DNA from: Phycisphaerales bacterium
Lineage (GTDB): Bacteria > Planctomycetota > Phycisphaerae > Phycisphaerales > UBA1924
Length of the DNA stretch: 33,960 bases
Reading direction: 5' to 3'
Assembly (NCBI GenBank): GCA_020849105.1
Contig: JADLGW010000037.1
Span: forward strand, 1 to 33,960
Part shown: one piece after another, positions 31,802-33,960 of the stretch
Layout: each line of letters starts with the position of its first letter
Position numbering within the stretch: position 1 is the stretch's first letter
Notes under the pieces: model-generated
Databases searched by the model: none
The model's input: the letters and a program-made list of their open reading frames with translations, nothing else
What the model was told of the DNA's origin: nothing
Made by a program: the position numbers and the translations under genes

Positions 31802-32941
31802 TTACGCGTGCTGCGCTTCGCCCTGCAGCCCCGCCTGCTGCGGGTCTTGGCCGAGGCTGCTGGTCCGCAGGGTCTGCCGCTGCTTCTCGATCTCCGCCGG
31901 CAGCGGCTGCGCGAACGTGTAGTTGAAGATGTCATCGACCGCCGGCTTCTCGATCCCCTCGGCCGCCTTGATGACCTCGGCGGTCATCGCCCTCGCCTTC
32001 TCCTCGGCCGCCGCCTGAAGTTTCTCGTTCCACAGGTCCTTCTTCTCCAGGTACTTTCGGAGGCGGATGAGCGGGTCGCGGCCCACCCACATCTCCAGTT
32101 CCGCTGACTCCCGGTACCGCCGGGCGTCGTCGGCGGTCGTGTGGTCGGCGAGCCGGTACGTCACCGCCTCGATGAAACTGGGGCCGCCGCCCGCCCGGGC
32201 CCGCTCAATCGCGTCCCGCGTCGCCTTCACCACCGCGAACAGGTCGTTGCCGTCCACCTGCACCGTCGGCATCCCGTAGGCGATGGCCTTCTGCGCGATC
32301 GTCTCGCTGGCGGTCTGGGTCTCCCGCGGCACGCTGATCGCCCAGTGGTTGTTCTGGCAGAAGAACACGACCGGGGCCTGGAACGTTCCGGCGAAGTTCA
32401 TCGCCTCGTGGAAGTCGCCCTCGCTGGTCGCCCCGTCGCCGAAGTATGTGATCGCGACCCGCGGCTCCTTGCGGATCTTGAACGCCCACGCGATCCCGGT
32501 CGCGTGCAGCATCTGCGTGCCGATGGGGATGGAGAGCGGCGTCATGCACACGCCCTCGGGGATCTGGTTGCCCCGTTCGTCACCCATCCAGTGCAGCAGG
32601 ATGTAGTGCATCGGCAGCCCGTGCATGAAGAGGGCCGCGTTCTCACGGTAGCAGGGGACCAGGAAGTCCTGCCCCTTCTTCGCGGCGAATCCCGAGCCGA
32701 TGGCCGCGGCCTCCTGACCCTTGTTCTGCGGGTAGGTGCCCATGCGGCCGGAGCGCTGGAGTTTGAAGGCAGTCTCGTCCAGCGTGCGGCACTGGATCAT
32801 GAACTCGTAGAGGTGGACCACCTCCTCGTCCGTCAGGACCGGCTTGCCGCCGACCACGGCGAGTCTCTCGTCCAGCACCCCGTTCTCGTCCAGCAGTTGC
32901 AGGTGCTCAATCTTCGCGGAATAGACGGTCTTGATGGGCAT
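31802..32941 (-). CDS. pdhA: Pyruvate dehydrogenase E1 component subunit alpha
   Basis: The 379-residue product has the thiamine-pyrophosphate motif GDGATSEGDFHEA (168-180) ending with NN at 197-198, RSGRMGTYPQNKGQEAAA and the phosphorylation-loop-like ADHTTADDARRYR. It decarboxylates pyruvate in the heterotetramer with PdhB. The HLQLLDENGVLDE N-terminus resembles pyruvate rather than branched-chain E1. The ATG at 32941 is set by homology; upstream in-frame sequence lies in a hairpin-rich gap. It is the first gene of pdhA-(toxin-antitoxin)-pdhB-pdhC. Confidence 0.95.
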   Translation of the reverse strand: MPIKTVYSAKIEHLQLLDENGVLDERLAVVGGKPVLTDEEVVHLYEFMIQCRTLDETAFKLQRSGRMGTYPQNKGQEAAAIGSGFAAKKGQDFLVPCYRENAALFMHGLPMHYILLHWMGDERGNQIPEGVCMTPLSIPIGTQMLHATGIAWAFKIRKEPRVAITYFGDGATSEGDFHEAMNFAGTFQAPVVFFCQNNHWAISVPRETQTASETIAQKAIAYGMPTVQVDGNDLFAVVKATRDAIERARAGGGPSFIEAVTYRLADHTTADDARRYRESAELEMWVGRDPLIRLRKYLEKKDLWNEKLQAAAEEKARAMTAEVIKAAEGIEKPAVDDIFNYTFAQPLPAEIEKQRQTLRTSSLGQDPQQAGLQGEAQHA

Positions 32942-33060
32942 CTCGCGGATCCTCTTCGGGGGGCGGGGGACAAGACAGAGGCTCGCCGCAAGCGTAGCGG
33001 GATGCCGCGCGATCTTCCGGCTGGCAAGGGAATGCCGCCTTGGGCGTGCCCGTGTCGTGC

Positions 33061-33092
33061 CACGGTCATCCGGTGCTCGCCGGATGATCGTG
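33061..33092. repeat. 13-bp hairpin in the pdhA upstream gap
   Basis: CACGGTCATCCGG pairs with CCGGATGATCGTG around a TGCTCG loop, with one G-T pair. There is no T-run on either side, so a simple intrinsic terminator is unlikely. It could be a regulator site or part of a REP cluster. Confidence 0.7.
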
Positions 33093-33104
33093 CTTCCGGG
33101 TGCC

Positions 33105-33121
33105 CCGCCACTCCGTGGCGG
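33105..33121. repeat. Short palindrome with TCC loop
   Basis: CCGCCAC-TCC-GTGGCGG is a perfect 7-bp stem with a 3-nt loop, the same geometry as the repeats at 16583-16620. Confidence 0.7.
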
Positions 33122-33146
33122 CTCTTGTTTCTCTACCCCGTCTCGT

Positions 33147-33169
33147 GGCACAGGCGTTCCGCCTGTGTC
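33147..33169. repeat. REP-like palindrome (GTGVPPVS-type element)
   Basis: GGCACAGGCG-TTC-CGCCTGTGTC is a 10-bp stem (one G-T pair) with a 3-nt loop. When read in frame it gives GTGVPPVS, a signature I know as a dispersed palindrome in planctomycete genomes. It is related to the repeat at 16602-16620. Confidence 0.75.
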
Positions 33170-33245
33170 CTACCCCGCCTCCTCGTTCATACGCATCCTT
33201 GCTGTCGGGCTTCAAGGTTCGCAATCTCTTCCGTTCGCTGTGCAT

Positions 33246-33260
33246 GGGGGCTCTGCCCCC
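33246..33260. repeat. GGGGGC-TCT-GCCCCC hairpin
   Basis: A perfect 6-bp stem with a 3-nt loop, followed by a C-rich run (CTCCAACCCCCCGC). Similar elements are frequent in high-GC intergenic DNA. Confidence 0.6.
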
Positions 33261-33394
33261 CTCCAACCCCCCGCAAAGCCCGCAGGCGTCGCGGTAGCGG
33301 TGACTGCGGATATTGGCGCCGCTTTTCTTCGCTGTGATCTCTTTCCGAAAGGGGGTGCGGGGGGAATCCCGCCCGCGAAGCAAATCGAGCCGAT

Positions 33395-33784
33395 CTACAC
33401 GTCCTTGCCGGGAAAGATCGCGATCTGCGGGACGCCGAGCCGTATTGCCAGCGAACGCACAAAGTCCCAGAGGTCGATTCCTTGCACCCCGAAAGCCGTC
33501 ATGCGAGTGTTGTTGCCGTACTGGTCGTAGAGCTTGCCGCTGTGGTTGCGAACAGCGCCAAGGATGACTGCGGTCATCTCCTTCCGGAGCATGTAGAGCG
33601 ACTGCGGATCTTCGGGGCGCGGCCGCTTGGCGCGCCATCGGTTGACGCAGCCGCAGCAGCCCCGAATGGCAAGGGAAATCTCAAATGTGTTGGCGCCGAA
33701 CCGCAAACTCCACTTCCCAGGTGTGCCCTTGATGTTTTCGGCGTGTCCCGGTGCACGGACCGGACCGTTTGCATTCCCGACCAC
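33395..33784 (-). CDS. Hypothetical protein next to an IS remnant
   Basis: The 129-residue product is not recognised. It has a Cys-rich RGCCGCVNRW segment, RPEDPQSLYMLRKEMTAVI, and a C-terminal half with FGVQGIDLWDFVRSLAIRL and IAIFPGKDV. Codon use is less G/C-ending than in most neighbours, suggesting acquired DNA. The GTG at 33784 is only the first possible start; the gene may be truncated at its N-terminus, since an IS5-like element ends about 53 bp upstream. No function proposed. Confidence 0.5.
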   Translation of the reverse strand: MVGNANGPVRAPGHAENIKGTPGKWSLRFGANTFEISLAIRGCCGCVNRWRAKRPRPEDPQSLYMLRKEMTAVILGAVRNHSGKLYDQYGNNTRMTAFGVQGIDLWDFVRSLAIRLGVPQIAIFPGKDV

Positions 33785-33837
33785 GCGCTTTCTCGGATGA
33801 TCGCCTCTACGACCTGCTTGTCTTCATGCAGTCGAGC

Positions 33838-33960
33838 CTATCCCAGAACCTGTTTGAGCAGGATGATGGAGCACCCGAGGTGGAGGAAGCCCTGGAAGAG
33901 CACGGTGGACTTCTCGTAGCGGATGCACAGCCGGCGGAAGTTCTGGAACCACGAGATCGT
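33838..33960 (-). mobile_element. C-terminal end of an IS5-like transposase (runs off the window)
   Basis: The minus strand encodes TISWFQNFRRLCIRYEKS, then TVLFQGFLHLGCSIILL and LKQVLG before a TAG at 33838-33840. The pattern T-x-S-W-F-x-x-F-R-R-L-x-x-R-Y-E...FLHL is the C-terminus of IS5-family DDE transposases, just after the catalytic Glu. The rest lies beyond the right edge. GAGCCTATCCCAGAACC (from 33834) may be the terminal inverted repeat, but its partner is not visible. Confidence 0.85.

Larger units (their letters stand above)
32942..33394. other. Hairpin-rich intergenic region upstream of the pdh operon
   Basis: This 453-bp stretch has no ORF I can defend. It holds at least four hairpins: 33061-33092, 33105-33121, 33147-33169 and 33246-33260, listed separately. 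The pdh promoter should be in the left part, but I see no convincing -35/-10 pair. Base composition is mixed. Confidence 0.6.

Noticed and set aside
1..33960. tRNA genes and CRISPR arrays
   Set aside because: No cloverleaf with a GGTTCRANNCC T-loop and no regularly spaced direct repeats were found by eye on either strand.

Overview
The window is high-GC bacterial DNA, densely coded on both strands, and best fits the class Phycisphaerae (Planctomycetota). Supporting signs are a C-terminal GC-type dockerin at the left edge, a prepilin-like protein with an A-FTLIELL cleavage site and a C-terminal DGHA-type motif, short TCACTCCG-type direct repeats and GTGVPPVS-type palindromic repeats. I know all of these as common in planctomycete genomes, but no similarity search was run, so the placement is inference. 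No tRNA, rRNA or CRISPR array was recognised.

Left part (1-10.0 kb): the end of a dockerin-anchored secreted protein; an inositol-monophosphatase-family histidinol phosphatase; on the minus strand a methyltransferase and a glutamate dehydrogenase; a small pseudo-receiver protein; a DksA-like protein translationally coupled to signal peptidase II (lspA) behind a near-consensus sigma-70 promoter; accA; divergent proC; and a tightly overlapping modA-modB-modC molybdate transporter operon on the minus strand.

Middle (10.0-20.4 kb): two unrecognised overlapping small ORFs, then an unusual non-coding block (about 10.87-11.23 kb). This block has a promoter-like element, serial hairpins, a 15-nt perfect match to the complement of the 16S rRNA 3' end, a 12-codon ORF behind it, a closed multi-branch structure and a textbook intrinsic terminator. 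It precedes a plus-strand chaperone operon, dnaJ-grpE-fmdB-type zinc ribbon-acpS. Next come a secreted repeat-like protein, an acyl-CoA synthetase, a short transaldolase, a secreted alpha/beta-hydrolase and a MoxR/Mg-chelatase-like AAA+ ATPase.

Right part (20.4-34 kb), almost all minus strand: a tRNA-dihydrouridine synthase, two tandem paralogous mini-proteins, a small hypothetical protein, a prepilin-like protein, RNase R, a large CHAD-Ppx/GppA-HD fusion, and the pyruvate dehydrogenase genes pdhA-pdhB-pdhC. A BrnT-type toxin-antitoxin pair lies between pdhA and pdhB, and its toxin carries a one-base frameshift. The right edge has a gene-poor stretch rich in palindromic hairpins, a small unknown ORF and the C-terminus of an IS5-like transposase.

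Most of the window is housekeeping metabolism: histidine, proline, fatty acids, pyruvate oxidation, RNA decay and protein folding. The element that looks least explained is the structured RNA with the extended anti-Shine-Dalgarno complement upstream of dnaJ.
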